64,000 nt of DNA from JAAUTS01 sp038250235 (GTDB lineage Bacteria; Verrucomicrobiota; Verrucomicrobiia; Methylacidiphilales; JAAUTS01). The position numbers were made by a program, and so were the translations under genes. The stretch is from the NCBI GenBank assembly GCA_038250235.1, contig JBBSCO010000003.1, positions 1 through 64,000 on the forward strand. The letters run 5' to 3'. Shown here one piece after another: positions 25,904-34,454 of the stretch. The stretch's first letter is position 1. The number at the start of each line of letters is the position of its first letter. Under the pieces are notes generated by a model, which saw nothing but the letters and a program-made list of their open reading frames with translations, was not told the DNA's origin and ran no database searches.

Positions 25904-26279
25904 GAGCCTATCTTATACTCTGGCTTCCGCGCTTTTCGCAGAGTCGGCCTACTTTTCGTTCCATCCCGGATACGTCCCGTTGAGGTCGATCTAGATTAAC
26001 GGGTAGGGCAAAGTGCCACTTATTCATATCATATCCCTAAATGTAATTGATTTTAGGTTTTTCGCCCTTTTTATGCGCCGTCCGTTGCTTAAAAAATACT
26101 CCTTTACATTCCAGCGAATCCTGCGAATTTTTGAGCCTGATCAATCGCTTCCTTCTGAAGCCTAGTGTAGTGTCTCAGGTCTCCTGTTCGCTCCCAAAGG
26201 TAATCCACTCGTGCAGTCATGTGCGTTCTTCAACAGTCAGCGCGGGGTCAATAACCTCAATCAAGAAAAATAGAAACAT
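25904..26279. other. Intergenic region with probable long leader of the RRM gene
   Basis: These 376 nt contain no convincing gene. CCCGTT (25976) and AACGGG (25998) form a weak 6-bp inverted repeat. A poor sigma-70-like pair is TTGATT at 26048 and TTATGC 18 nt later. The AT-rich end before 26280 suggests a long untranslated leader for the RRM gene, as in cold-inducible RNA-binding proteins; this is inference. Confidence 0.3.
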
Positions 26280-26639
26280 ATGAAATTATACGTAGGAAAC
26301 CTGTCCTTTAAAACAACCGAAGCAGATCTCAGCGACCTCTTCGAACCATTCGGTAAAATCACCGACACTAACATGATCATGGACCGTGAAACCCAACGCC
26401 CCCGCGGCTTTGCTTTTGTCACCATGAGCAGCGCTGCCGAAGGCAATGCCGCAATCGAAGGCCTCAATGGCAAATCTGTCGATGGCCGTGACCTCACCGT
26501 CAACGAAGCCAAACCCATGGAATCCCGCGATGGCGGCGGTTCACGCGGACCCCGTCGTGACTTCGGCGGGGGCGGCGGTGGTGGCCGTTCCAGCGGTGGT
26601 GGTGGTGGTGGCGGTGGTGGATATCGCGATCGTCGCTAA
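26280..26639 (+). CDS. RRM-domain RNA-binding protein with Gly-rich tail
   Basis: This 119-residue protein has one RNA-recognition motif: RNP2 as LYVGNL (residues 3-8) and RNP1 as RGFAFVTM near residue 42. The C-terminus is Gly-rich ([13 protein letters not shown]), as in the cold-inducible RRM proteins of cyanobacteria and other bacteria. It binds single-stranded RNA, probably as a chaperone or stability factor. A paralogue with longer Gly runs lies at 54011-54430. A strong terminator follows at once, so the gene is monocistronic. Confidence 0.93.
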   Translation: MKLYVGNLSFKTTEADLSDLFEPFGKITDTNMIMDRETQRPRGFAFVTMSSAAEGNAAIEGLNGKSVDGRDLTVNEAKPMESRDGGGSRGPRRDFGGGGGGGRSSGGGGGGGGGYRDRR

Positions 26640-26655
26640 TTACTGACCTTCAACT

Positions 26656-26697
26656 AAAAAACGTCTACGGGCCTTAAAGCTTGTGGACGTTTTTTTT
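26656..26697 (+). terminator. Rho-independent terminator after the RRM gene
   Basis: ACGTCTAC (26661) pairs with GTGGACGT (ending 26690), with one G-U pair and a 14-nt loop, followed by seven further T residues. It lies 17 nt after the RRM stop codon. Confidence 0.8.
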
Positions 26698-26763
26698 GTC
26701 CATTTTTTCCTAGCCTTTGCCTAAAATCCTTTCATAGATATCTCCCGCGATTCCGCGCATATC

Positions 26764-26838
26764 GCACGAACCAGACGTCCGCTGTCGTGCAAGTATCCTG
26801 ACTCTGGGAAGCGGACAAGTGGACGACGGATGTCAGGA
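26764..26838 (+). promoter_or_regulatory. Interleaved inverted repeats in a leader
   Basis: Three inverted repeats overlap here: GCACGA/TCGTGC (26764/26785), GTCCGC/GCGGAC (26777/26811) and TCCTGAC/GTCAGGA (26796/26832). The last two interleave, so they can form a pseudoknot or mutually exclusive hairpins. They lie 24 nt before the next gene and may form a regulatory leader; this is inference. Confidence 0.35.
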
Positions 26839-26861
26839 ATAAAGGAAGTCACTATCCAAGA

Positions 26862-27479
26862 ATGACTTGGGTTAAAGTCGAAAGAACTGGCACTTACCCT
26901 GCATTAAAGAAAGGCATGAGCACCTCAATCATGAAACCCACCTTATTCAAAGGTCTTTCAGAAATGGTGGCATCTGAAGAACACCTCTGTTCTTGTGTCA
27001 AAATCCAGGAGGAAGACCCGGTGCTGGTTAATTCCCCCGATCTACTTTATCTCCTGAGCGGGATCAGGGCTTTCTCCGAGGAGCATCTGGAAGAACTACA
27101 CCGCGTGCTTGAACATCATGGGGACAACGGCAATTCACTCCTGAGGGACGCCATGTTGGCACTGGCTGGCACAGCCATGACCGTGGCCAACAAACTCCAC
27201 CCGCATTCCCCATCCGAAATCCTCCGTGAAGATTACATCTCGCTGAACATGATCGCCGTCGATTATAAGACCCTCCACACAACTGGACTGGCGGCGGGCT
27301 GCACGATGACGGCGGATGCTGCTATCAAGCATCTAAGAGACTATACGATCTTTATTAAGGAGCTCAGCCAGACCGTTGTTCCAGTCGCGGTGGAAGAAGT
27401 AAAAACGGATAACTCCACCAGGTCCAGAAAAGCCGGTTATGCAGCCATGAACATCAAACACGCCTGTAGGATGCTCTGA
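26862..27479 (+). CDS. Hypothetical helical protein
   Basis: I do not recognise this 205-residue protein by name. It has no signal peptide and is mostly helical. The stretch from LLRDAMLALAGTAMTVANKL to HLRDYTIFIKELSQTVVPV resembles uncharacterised proteins with a ferritin-like helical pattern, but clear metal-binding EXXH pairs are not visible. A start at 26916 (MSTSIMKPTL) with AAGAAAGG upstream is as plausible as the listed ATG. It sits behind the interleaved inverted-repeat leader and 74 nt ahead of a small lipoprotein gene. Confidence 0.55.
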   Translation: MTWVKVERTGTYPALKKGMSTSIMKPTLFKGLSEMVASEEHLCSCVKIQEEDPVLVNSPDLLYLLSGIRAFSEEHLEELHRVLEHHGDNGNSLLRDAMLALAGTAMTVANKLHPHSPSEILREDYISLNMIAVDYKTLHTTGLAAGCTMTADAAIKHLRDYTIFIKELSQTVVPVAVEEVKTDNSTRSRKAGYAAMNIKHACRML

Positions 27480-27552
27480 ACAACATGGTTAGAGAATCAT
27501 CCGGCATCCTGCGTTTAAACACAATCCCAACAACCCGAGAAAACAAAGAGAC

Positions 27553-27723
27553 ATGAAATCCAATCTGAAACATATCCTGAAACTGTCCCTCATAATCATC
27601 ACTGCAATCGGGCTCTTCACCGTGAGTGCCTGTAAAAAGAAGGGCCCTCTGGAAAAAGCGGGTGAGAGTATTGACAACGCTGTGGAAGAAACCAAAGACA
27701 CCGTCAAAGACGCTACCAACTGA
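27553..27723 (+). CDS. Small entericidin-like lipoprotein
   Basis: This 56-residue frame starts at an ATG with AAAGAG 5 nt upstream. A hydrophobic signal segment (LKLSLIIITAIGLFTVSA) runs into Cys27, a good lipobox (VSAC). The mature part is short, charged and helical (KAGESIDNAVEETKD). It resembles entericidin-type and other small envelope-stress lipoproteins. A strong terminator follows 30 nt after the stop. Confidence 0.75.
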   Translation: MKSNLKHILKLSLIIITAIGLFTVSACKKKGPLEKAGESIDNAVEETKDTVKDATN

Positions 27724-27752
27724 GATCAGCATCCAGAAAAATAATCCCAACC

Positions 27753-27796
27753 AGACCCGCCCAAAGCCTGATGGCTGCAGGCGGGTCTTTTCTTTG
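27753..27796 (+). terminator. Rho-independent terminator after the lipoprotein gene
   Basis: AGACCCGCC (27753-27761) pairs perfectly with GGCGGGTCT (27780-27788), with an 18-nt loop and a T-rich tail (TTTCTTT). Confidence 0.8.
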
Positions 27797-27954
27797 CCTG
27801 GTAGGGGGGACTTTCCTGACAATAGATAAAGCTTTCCTTGAATATCAATAAGCGGTATTCCCTTGTGAAGTATGGGATTAAAGAAGACACTCTTGTCAGA
27901 CCGTGGATTCACCCACCGGATAAATGGCTGTATGACCTGGAAAAGGGATTCTCC

Positions 27955-28491
27955 ATGAATCCCGGCTCCCCCGCTCTGCTGGCTGGTGCTGTCTTCGGCC
28001 TTCTGATCCTGGCTGCAGCCATTTACTATGTGATCAATCATCTCCTGGAAAAAAGGGGAATCCCCATGGGAGTAACTCCTTATCTTTCACGGGAACGGCT
28101 TCTAAGTCCGGCTGAAAACCTCTTTTATGAAGCTCTGCTCTGCGCCGCGAATGGACACTACTGGATTTTTCCAAAAGTGCGCCTGGCCGACATCGTCGAA
28201 GTTCATGCAGGTCTGGATCGCGCCGCCACCATGACTGCTTTCAACAGGATCCACGGAAAACATGTTCATTTTGTTCTCTGCCTCCCCGGTGATTACCGCA
28301 TCGTCGCGCTGATCGAACTGGACGACAAAAGCCACACCCGCCGGGATAGGCAGGAGCGGGATCTCTTCGTGGACAAGGTTGCTTTAGGCGCGGGAATTCC
28401 CATTCTCCGAGTTCATATGGAAGGCGCCTACGACCACGAGTCCCTCGCACGACAGATCTCCGGACTCACCTTTGCCAAACAGCCAGCCTGA
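27955..28491 (+). CDS. Membrane-anchored DUF2726 protein, copy 1
   Basis: This 178-residue protein has one N-terminal membrane helix (about residues 6-30) and a cytoplasmic DUF2726 domain starting at ERLLSPAENLFYEAL. The core ALIELDDKSHTRRDRQERD followed by AGIPILR fits DUF2726 well. That pattern (E-x-D, then SH, then R-x-x-R-D) looks like the catalytic half of a PD-(D/E)XK nuclease fold; activity is not established. I chose the ATG at 27955 because AAGGGA lies 7 nt upstream; a longer frame starts at 27838. A paralogue follows at 28572. Confidence 0.8.
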   Translation: MNPGSPALLAGAVFGLLILAAAIYYVINHLLEKRGIPMGVTPYLSRERLLSPAENLFYEALLCAANGHYWIFPKVRLADIVEVHAGLDRAATMTAFNRIHGKHVHFVLCLPGDYRIVALIELDDKSHTRRDRQERDLFVDKVALGAGIPILRVHMEGAYDHESLARQISGLTFAKQPA

Positions 28492-28517
28492 AAAACTGTA
28501 TTTTCACCTTCAAAAGA

Positions 28518-28545
28518 TGGACGTAACCCGTCCCTTGCGTATAAT
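28518..28545 (+). promoter_or_regulatory. Sigma-70-like promoter of the second DUF2726 gene
   Basis: A perfect -10 box TATAAT (28540-28545) sits 16 nt after TGGACG (28518-28523), a weak -35 box. Transcription would begin near 28552, about 20 nt before the ATG at 28572. Confidence 0.5.
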
Positions 28546-28571
28546 ACAAAGCACTTAATTTTTACCGTCCG

Positions 28572-29153
28572 ATGGAAGAAGAATTACCAGCCCCAGATCT
28601 ACTCGCCGCCTTGATGCCTGTCCTCTTGATAGTCGGAGGTATCGTCATTGTTGTCATCCTCATTCTGGGTCTGGTCGCCCTTTTCACAAAAAAAGCACGG
28701 ACGGAGGAAGATCCCGACCTGTCCACATCTTCACCTGCAAACTATCTCCCCTACAGCGAACTGCTCAGCCCTGCAGAAAGCCGTTTGTATGAGGCCCTCG
28801 TCGAAGCCGCCAAGGGGGAGTTATGGGTTTTTCCCAAAATACGCCTCGCCAACATCTTGCGGGCAGAAAAAGCCGTTGGCCGCTCTGCTTGGCAATCCGC
28901 CTTCAACCGGATCGCCCAAAGATCTGTCGATTTTACACTTTGCATCCCGGGAACCTACCAAATCGTGGCTTTGGTCGAACTGGACGATGGCACTCTTGAT
29001 CGTGGCGAACAACAGAAACGCGAACAGCTGGTTGATGAAGTAACTGCCAGCGCCGGCATCCCCGTCCTGCACATCCAGGCCGAATCCAGCTACGACCCGG
29101 AAGAACTCGCTCAAGCCATCCGCGAGCTGACCGCTCCCCCATCCGAAACCTGA
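28572..29153 (+). CDS. Membrane-anchored DUF2726 protein, copy 2 (degenerate)
   Basis: This 193-residue paralogue of the preceding protein has an N-terminal membrane helix (about residues 12-38) and the DUF2726 entry motif SELLSPAESRLYEAL. The core reads VALVELDDGTLDRGEQQKRE, so the SH and the Arg-Asp pair conserved in copy 1 (KSHTRRDRQERD) are lost while the ELDD remains. AGIPVLHIQAE replaces AGIPILRVHME. The loss suggests a non-catalytic partner of copy 1, if copy 1 is an enzyme. It has its own promoter at 28518. Confidence 0.8.
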   Translation: MEEELPAPDLLAALMPVLLIVGGIVIVVILILGLVALFTKKARTEEDPDLSTSSPANYLPYSELLSPAESRLYEALVEAAKGELWVFPKIRLANILRAEKAVGRSAWQSAFNRIAQRSVDFTLCIPGTYQIVALVELDDGTLDRGEQQKREQLVDEVTASAGIPVLHIQAESSYDPEELAQAIRELTAPPSET

Positions 29154-29356
29154 AACTCTTTTTGTTAAAATATTCCAGGCATACAACGAGTTCGAAAAGA
29201 CAGGCTTCATCTCCAGCAGGATTGGAATCGGAGATCATGCAGACCGCCGGATTCCGCCCATCACCTGGGTCGAAGGAAAAGGCCGCATTTGGTGGAATCC
29301 TTCCCAGCCGTCCCGTGCGCTGTTGCGAAAACAAAAGCAGGTTGTAGGCTTTTCTC

Positions 29357-29947
29357 GTGCTGAAATGGAAACCATGGTTGTTTGCCCTCGTGGCCGGGAC
29401 AGTTCTTTGGATCGCCGCTTTAGGAATCATCAAGATGATCCGCTCCGCCCGCGTGACGGCGGACAAGGTGGTGACTTTAATCGAAACACGGGCCTTGGAC
29501 TCGATGCCGCTCACGGAACGTGAAAGCTTCCTTCTGGGGCTGGCTGAAAAAATGAACCGGATGGAATTTGAAGAACGCCAGAAGCTTCGCATGAACCGTT
29601 CCCTGGAAAATCTGGTCAAGAGCATGACGGAGGAGGAAAGACTGAAACTTTTTGAAGCCACCCTGCCCCAAGGCATGGACGAATTGATGGAAGCCCTGAA
29701 CAAGATGACCCCTGAACAGCGTAAACGGTGGGTGCAACGTGGGCAGCAGGAACTTCAGGAGGTCAGTGACCGGGTGGCGGCCGGAGGAGAACCTCCAGGC
29801 GGACCTGTGAGTGAAGAAGTAGCCCAGCGCGTCACCCAGCAGGGTTTCCAAAGTTATCTGGAGAATGCCTCATCCGAAACCAAAATGGATCTGGCCCCGC
29901 TCATGGAGCAGATTCAATTGAACCTTCAGGGACTGAAAGGTCCATGA
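29357..29947 (+). CDS. Membrane-anchored helical protein, function unknown
   Basis: This 196-residue protein has a GTG start and one N-terminal membrane helix (residues about 7-27). A long charged helical region follows with repeated MTxEER/MTPEQRKRW patterns, probably a coiled coil on the outer side of the membrane. No known domain is recognised. Its stop overlaps the first possible ATG of the pseudopilin gene (ATGA), which suggests translational coupling and a role in the same process. Confidence 0.65.
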   Translation: MLKWKPWLFALVAGTVLWIAALGIIKMIRSARVTADKVVTLIETRALDSMPLTERESFLLGLAEKMNRMEFEERQKLRMNRSLENLVKSMTEEERLKLFEATLPQGMDELMEALNKMTPEQRKRWVQRGQQELQEVSDRVAAGGEPPGGPVSEEVAQRVTQQGFQSYLENASSETKMDLAPLMEQIQLNLQGLKGP

Positions 29948-30519
29948 TTTGTTCCATGAAAAATCCATTCCAACGGGACCTACAACAACAAGGCTTTACA
30001 CTTCTGGAGTTGCTGGTGGTTCTTGGTGTAGTCGGGTTACTTGCGGCACTGGCCGGACCAGCCCTGGGAAAAACCCTCGCCAAATCCCGTCAAACGGCCT
30101 GCCTAAGCAACCTAAGGCAGATCGGGATCGGCCTTCAATCCTACCTCCAAGACAATGATGGCGATCTTCCTGCGATGAAGGCCATGCGCCTCGATAAAAA
30201 CGAGGATGTTCCGGTAATGGACACCGTCCTTCTTCCTTATGTGGGGAACGATCCCAAACTATTCTCCTGCCCTGCTGACAAGACCGTCTGGGCGAAAAGC
30301 GGATCCAGCTATTGGTGGTATGAAACCCTTACGCTGAAAGAAAACGGCGAACACCATTACAAAAACCTTACCTTGGAATCCTTTTTTTTGGGCACAGGCG
30401 ATCAGACGAAAATTCCCCTGATCCTGGATAAAGAATCCTTCCATCCCGCTCCCAACAAAATAAACGCACTCTATGCGGATGGCCATGTAGGCCCTCTGAT
30501 TCCGGTCATGCCAAAATAG
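29944..30519 (+). CDS. Type II secretion-type pseudopilin
   Basis: The protein has 191 residues. The N-terminus QQQGFTLLELLVVLGVVGLL is a textbook prepilin peptidase site (cleaved after Gly, Phe at +1, Glu at +5) followed by the pilin helix. The C-terminal half carries CPAD and ends with LYADGHVGPL, as in the H-X9-DG pseudopilin-like proteins abundant in planctomycetes and Verrucomicrobia. It is exported to the periplasm and could be a pilus-like subunit. A start at 29956 (MKNPFQRD) is equally possible. No peptidase or secretion ATPase lies nearby. Confidence 0.88.
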   Translation: MICSMKNPFQRDLQQQGFTLLELLVVLGVVGLLAALAGPALGKTLAKSRQTACLSNLRQIGIGLQSYLQDNDGDLPAMKAMRLDKNEDVPVMDTVLLPYVGNDPKLFSCPADKTVWAKSGSSYWWYETLTLKENGEHHYKNLTLESFFLGTGDQTKIPLILDKESFHPAPNKINALYADGHVGPLIPVMPK

Positions 30520-30526
30520 AATCCCC

Positions 30527-31243
30527 ATGATTCAACTGGATAATCTAAACAAACGTTTCGGAAACCGCATGGCAGTGGAAAACCTTTCATTGGAGATCAA
30601 AGCCGGAACGCTTTATGGGCTCCTAGGACACAACGGAGCGGGAAAAAGCACCACTATCGGCATGATGTTGGGGCAAGTGATGCCGGATTCAGGGCGTGTT
30701 CTGCTGGCTGGTCATGATGTCCAGAAAAACCGGGCGGACGCCCTCGCCAATGTGGGAGCCATTTTTGAAACCCCCTCCTTTTATAGCTATCTCAGCGGCC
30801 GCCGAAACCTCGAGATCTTCTGCAGTTACAGCCGCGAGGTTTCCGCCCGTGAAATGACCGAGGCCATCGACCTTGTCGGCCTCGGGAAACGTATCGACGA
30901 TCCGGTTCGCGTTTATTCCCACGGAATGCGGCAACGTCTGGCCCTGGCGCAGGCACTATTGCCCCGTCCGAAAATTCTGATTCTGGACGAACCCAGCGAA
31001 GGTCTGGATCCCGAAGGTATCTATGAAATGCGCGAACTGATCCGGAATCTCCATCAGCGCTATCAACTCACCATCCTGATCTGTTCCCATTTGTTGGCTG
31101 AAGTCGAGCAGATCTGCCGGGAGGTGGCGGTAATGCGGCAGGGGAAACTACTCTTTCATGGCGATTGGAAAGCTGCTTCGGGCGCGCCTTCACTCGAATC
31201 CTTTTACCTTCAGACTGTAAGAGCAGACCGGGAGAAACGATGA
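30527..31243 (+). CDS. ABC transporter ATP-binding protein
   Basis: This 238-residue ABC ATPase has Walker A GHNGAGKST (near residue 35), the signature YSHGMRQRLALAQAL, Walker B ILILDEPSEGLDP, and a switch histidine in ICSHLL. The single-domain form with a downstream permease fits the ABC-2 (DrrA/Nod-type) exporters. The substrate is unknown. The permease starts inside its stop codon (ATGA overlap at 31240), so both form an operon. Confidence 0.95.
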   Translation: MIQLDNLNKRFGNRMAVENLSLEIKAGTLYGLLGHNGAGKSTTIGMMLGQVMPDSGRVLLAGHDVQKNRADALANVGAIFETPSFYSYLSGRRNLEIFCSYSREVSAREMTEAIDLVGLGKRIDDPVRVYSHGMRQRLALAQALLPRPKILILDEPSEGLDPEGIYEMRELIRNLHQRYQLTILICSHLLAEVEQICREVAVMRQGKLLFHGDWKAASGAPSLESFYLQTVRADREKR

Positions 31244-32085
31244 AACTTTTCCGCCACCAATTTTCTTTAGAATTACTTAAGCTCTTCGCGCGCAAGAGGA
31301 GTTACATCGGCTTCGGAGCCTTTCTGGTGGCTGAAATATTCATCCTGCTCCTGCTCCGCCTCAAACCGGCGGAGGAAGCCTTTGCAAAACTTCTGGAACA
31401 GAACGGCTTCGGATTTGACTATTACTTTTCCGGACTGACCCTGGCCTTCCTGATAATGGCCAACACGGTTTTTTTTCTGGGTTCATTGTATCTCTCCCTG
31501 GTGGCAGGCGACATGATCGCCAAAGAAGCGGAGGATGGAACCCTTCGCATGGTGCTCTCCCGGCCCGTATCGCGCCTGCGTGTATTGACAATCAAGTATC
31601 TCGCCTGCCTTGTTTATACGGCCTCGCTAATGTTTTTTATCGTGGTCACTAGTCTCATTGCAGGAGTTTCCTACCGGGGTTTGGGAGGACTATTTGTTTA
31701 TGCTCCGCTCGAGGGCGTTTTCGGCATTTATGACACGGGCCCAGGCCTTCTCCGTTTCACCTATGCAGCACTGCTCCTGCCCTTTGCCACCTCAACCATT
31801 TCAACACTAGCTTTCATGTTTTCCTGTTTCAATATGAAACCGGCCACCGCCACCATTTTGACGCTCTCGCTCTTCTTCATTGATTTCGTGCTGAGATTAA
31901 TCCCTTACTTCAAAAGTATCGAGGGTTACCTTTTGACCTATCATATGTCGACTTGGACCGGGGTCTTCCAATTCCATATACCCTGGCTGAAAATTCTGGA
32001 ATCCTTGGTCTATCTTGGGGCTTTCAACATAACCTTTGTTATCATCGGGGCCGTCGCTTTCTGCCAGAGGGATTTCAAGTCCTAG
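31240..32085 (+). CDS. ABC-2 type exporter permease
   Basis: This 281-residue membrane protein has about six predicted helices, in the ABC-2 permease pattern. It contains AGDMIAKEAEDGTLRMVLSRPVSR, the conserved motif between the second and third helix that contacts the ATPase. The ATG at 31240 overlaps the stop codon of the ATPase gene. The two proteins would form a homodimeric pump for a lipid-like or drug-like substrate that cannot be named. Confidence 0.9.
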   Translation: MKLFRHQFSLELLKLFARKRSYIGFGAFLVAEIFILLLLRLKPAEEAFAKLLEQNGFGFDYYFSGLTLAFLIMANTVFFLGSLYLSLVAGDMIAKEAEDGTLRMVLSRPVSRLRVLTIKYLACLVYTASLMFFIVVTSLIAGVSYRGLGGLFVYAPLEGVFGIYDTGPGLLRFTYAALLLPFATSTISTLAFMFSCFNMKPATATILTLSLFFIDFVLRLIPYFKSIEGYLLTYHMSTWTGVFQFHIPWLKILESLVYLGAFNITFVIIGAVAFCQRDFKS

Positions 32086-32430
32086 CCTCCTGACCCCGAA
32101 AAGAATCCCCACTAGAATCCTTGCAGTCTGCCGACCGGGTAAGGTGTCTATTTTGCAGAATGCAGTTCTAGGGAAAAAATCCACGCACGTGGAATACAAT
32201 GCAAATCACTCTTTCTGTGGGACTTGCATTATTTTAAATCCCAGTCGGCATGCTCTTTGTCTGGTTTGACTACGGGTCTGGCTGCCTTGGGACTGGGTTC
32301 GGCCGTTGGAGCCTGTATAGAAAAGCAAGGCAGCGCAACTCTGTAAAAACCTACCCTAATTCGTTGGGGCCCGCAGGAACATTTTTTTCTTCGGATTTGA
32401 GCTTGGAAATTTTTTCTGCACTATCCAACC
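32086..32430. other. Intergenic region with a weak hairpin
   Basis: These 345 nt contain no convincing gene. AATGCAA (32198) and TTGCATT (32224) make a 7-bp stem followed by ATTTT, a weak terminator candidate for the ABC operon. A short hydrophobic reading of 25 codons begins at a TTG near 32264, but it is too short to support. Confidence 0.3.
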
Positions 32431-33444
32431 ATGTTGAAGTATTTTCAGACCGCCGTCTTTAGTCTGCTTTCCCTGGCAACAGGAAAGGCGGATGATTTGT
32501 TGATCGACGATTTCACCTACCCCTATGAGATGCACACCTTGCGGCTGTTCACACAGCAGCAGGAACTGAAGATGGCCTATGCGGAAGTCCAACCCAAGGG
32601 AAAAAAAGAATTGGGCACGGTGGTTCTGCTTCATGGAAAAAACTTCGGAGGATATTACTGGAAACAAACAGCGGAAGCACTCAGCGATGCCGGTTTCCGG
32701 GTCATCATTCCCGATCAGATCGGGTTTGGTAAGTCCTCCAAACCCGGAAGCTACCAATACAGTTTTCAACAACTGGCCGACAACACAAACGCCATGCTTC
32801 AACGTCTGGGTCACAGGAAAGTTCATCTCGTGGGCCACTCCATGGGCGGAATGATTGCAGTTCGCCAGGCCCTGATGTTTCCCACAGAGGTTCTCAGCGT
32901 GACCCTGGTCAACCCCATCGGCTTGGAAGACTGGAAGGCCAAAGGTGTTCCTTACAGGCCAGTGGATGGCTGGTATCAACTGGAACTGAGGCAGACGAGA
33001 GAAAGTCTCCAGGCCTATCAGACGGAAAATTACTATAATGGTCAGTGGCGCGATAGTTACCTGCCATCCCTCCAGATGTTTGATGCCTTCCGAAAAAGCC
33101 CGGAATATTCCCGTATGGCATGGAATCAGGCTCTCACTTATGACATGATCATGACCCAGCCTGTTTGTTACGAATTTCCACAACTCAGCCAGCCCACCCT
33201 CCTAATTATCGGGCAGCGTGACCGAACCGCTCCCGGCCGGGATCTTGCTCCGGATGAAGTCAAGGAATCTCTTGGCCGTTATCCGGAACTGGGTCGTGCA
33301 GCTGCCAGGGTCATTCCAAAGTCCAAATTGGTCGAACTCGAGGATGTCGGCCATGTGCCCCAGCTGGAGGCTTTCCCACGTTTCATCGAACCGTTGATTG
33401 ACTTCCTCCGCAAGCCTGTTTGGGACAAGAAGAAAAAAGACTGA
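32431..33444 (+). CDS. Exported alpha/beta hydrolase
   Basis: This 337-residue protein has an N-terminal signal peptide (MLKYFQTAVFSLLSLATGKA) and an alpha/beta hydrolase fold. The oxyanion-region motif VVLLHGKNFGG is followed by VIIPDQIGFGKSSKP and the nucleophile elbow VGHSMGGM (Ser near residue 135). The acid is in IGQRDRTAP and the histidine in VGHVPQ. Substrate unknown, probably an ester, peptide or haloalkane-type compound in the periplasm. The YHYH pseudogene follows. Confidence 0.9.
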   Translation: MLKYFQTAVFSLLSLATGKADDLLIDDFTYPYEMHTLRLFTQQQELKMAYAEVQPKGKKELGTVVLLHGKNFGGYYWKQTAEALSDAGFRVIIPDQIGFGKSSKPGSYQYSFQQLADNTNAMLQRLGHRKVHLVGHSMGGMIAVRQALMFPTEVLSVTLVNPIGLEDWKAKGVPYRPVDGWYQLELRQTRESLQAYQTENYYNGQWRDSYLPSLQMFDAFRKSPEYSRMAWNQALTYDMIMTQPVCYEFPQLSQPTLLIIGQRDRTAPGRDLAPDEVKESLGRYPELGRAAARVIPKSKLVELEDVGHVPQLEAFPRFIEPLIDFLRKPVWDKKKKD

Positions 33445-33532
33445 TAACGGAACAAGGCGGTTCCATTTTCCACCTTTAGGTGTTCCGATTTTCGGCGTAT
33501 TCTTACCCATACGTTTATCGATTACTCTATGT

Positions 33533-34436
33533 CTGGCTTTTCCCTGCCTTTACCTTCCCTTCAACGGACACGAAAACCACTCTCCTGACAAAACGAAGGT
33601 GGCACCGACACTCATCGCCTCTGGACTAGCTGGAAGCAAAGTCACCATGGCGAAGTAGAACGGAAAAGGACTCATCCGGTCAAACGCTCTTCCCAATCAT
33701 GACACCGGTAAATTTCTTATGACGGGGAAAACCAACAGCATCCGGGCCCGGAATCTGAAATTCGCAGTGCCTCTCAGCCCCAGCCCCTCCACCCGCCCGG
33801 AACAGGTTCGGTGCTGCCTCCTCGGAGTGGCGCTGAACGGGGTCAAATTTGATCCGGGAACGGCAGAATTCTGGAACCACAATCGGGGTTCCGGTTGGAA
33901 TAAAGAAGCCATCGTAAACGGCATAGGAAGGGTGGGACTGGGTTCCAGCATCGCCCCACACAACCCGATGGCAGCTATCATTACCACGGCATCCCCTTCG
34001 GTCTTGTCAAACAACTTGATGGAGACAACCACATGATCCGGATGGGCTGGGCGGCGGACGGCTTTCCTGTCTGCGAACCATGGGCCCACCAGAAAGCCGA
34101 TGACGCCCAAACAGCACCATCGAAATAAAGTCGCGTTACCGACTGAAAAAAAGCCCGGGACCGGCAGGAAAAGAAGGGCCCGGTGGGCGCCATGACGGAA
34201 CCTACACGGCTGATTTTGAATTTGTGAAAGGACCGGGGGACCTTGATACTTGCAATGAGAGAACGGGCGTAACTCCGGAGTTTCCCGATGGCATCTATTA
34301 CTATGTTCTGACCCGCGATTTTCCCAACGTGCCGAGGCTCTTCAAAGGAAAACCTGACGACAGTTTCCTTCATCCGGTCCATTGGGGTGGAGGGCTCGCC
34401 AGACCCCCCGGAAACCGGCCTCCACCGCCTTTTTGA
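33533..34436 (+). pseudogene. Decayed YHYH-domain protein gene
   Basis: Reading across frames recovers one YHYH-family protein. The pieces are SHHGEVERKR (near 33640), NALPNHDTGKFLMTGK (near 33680), GVALNGVKFDPGTAEFWN (near 33825), TQPDGSYHYHGIPFG (near 33960), MGWAADGFPVCEPWA (near 34040), GGRHDGTYTADFEFV (near 34190), and TPEFPDGIYYYVLTRDFPNV (near 34270). Frame changes are needed near 33680, between about 33930 and 33960, and near 34125, and there is an in-frame stop at about 34127. The family's signature histidines are still readable, so the decay is recent. Neighbouring genes are intact, which argues against poor sequence quality. Function of the family is unclear. Confidence 0.8.
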
Positions 34437-34454
34437 AAGATCTTTTTCCGTTTT

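Noticed and set aside
32264..32341. A 25-codon hydrophobic frame (TTGLAALGLGSAVG) resembling part of an ATP synthase c subunit
   Set aside because: It is too short, starts with TTG, and has no flanking F-type ATPase genes.
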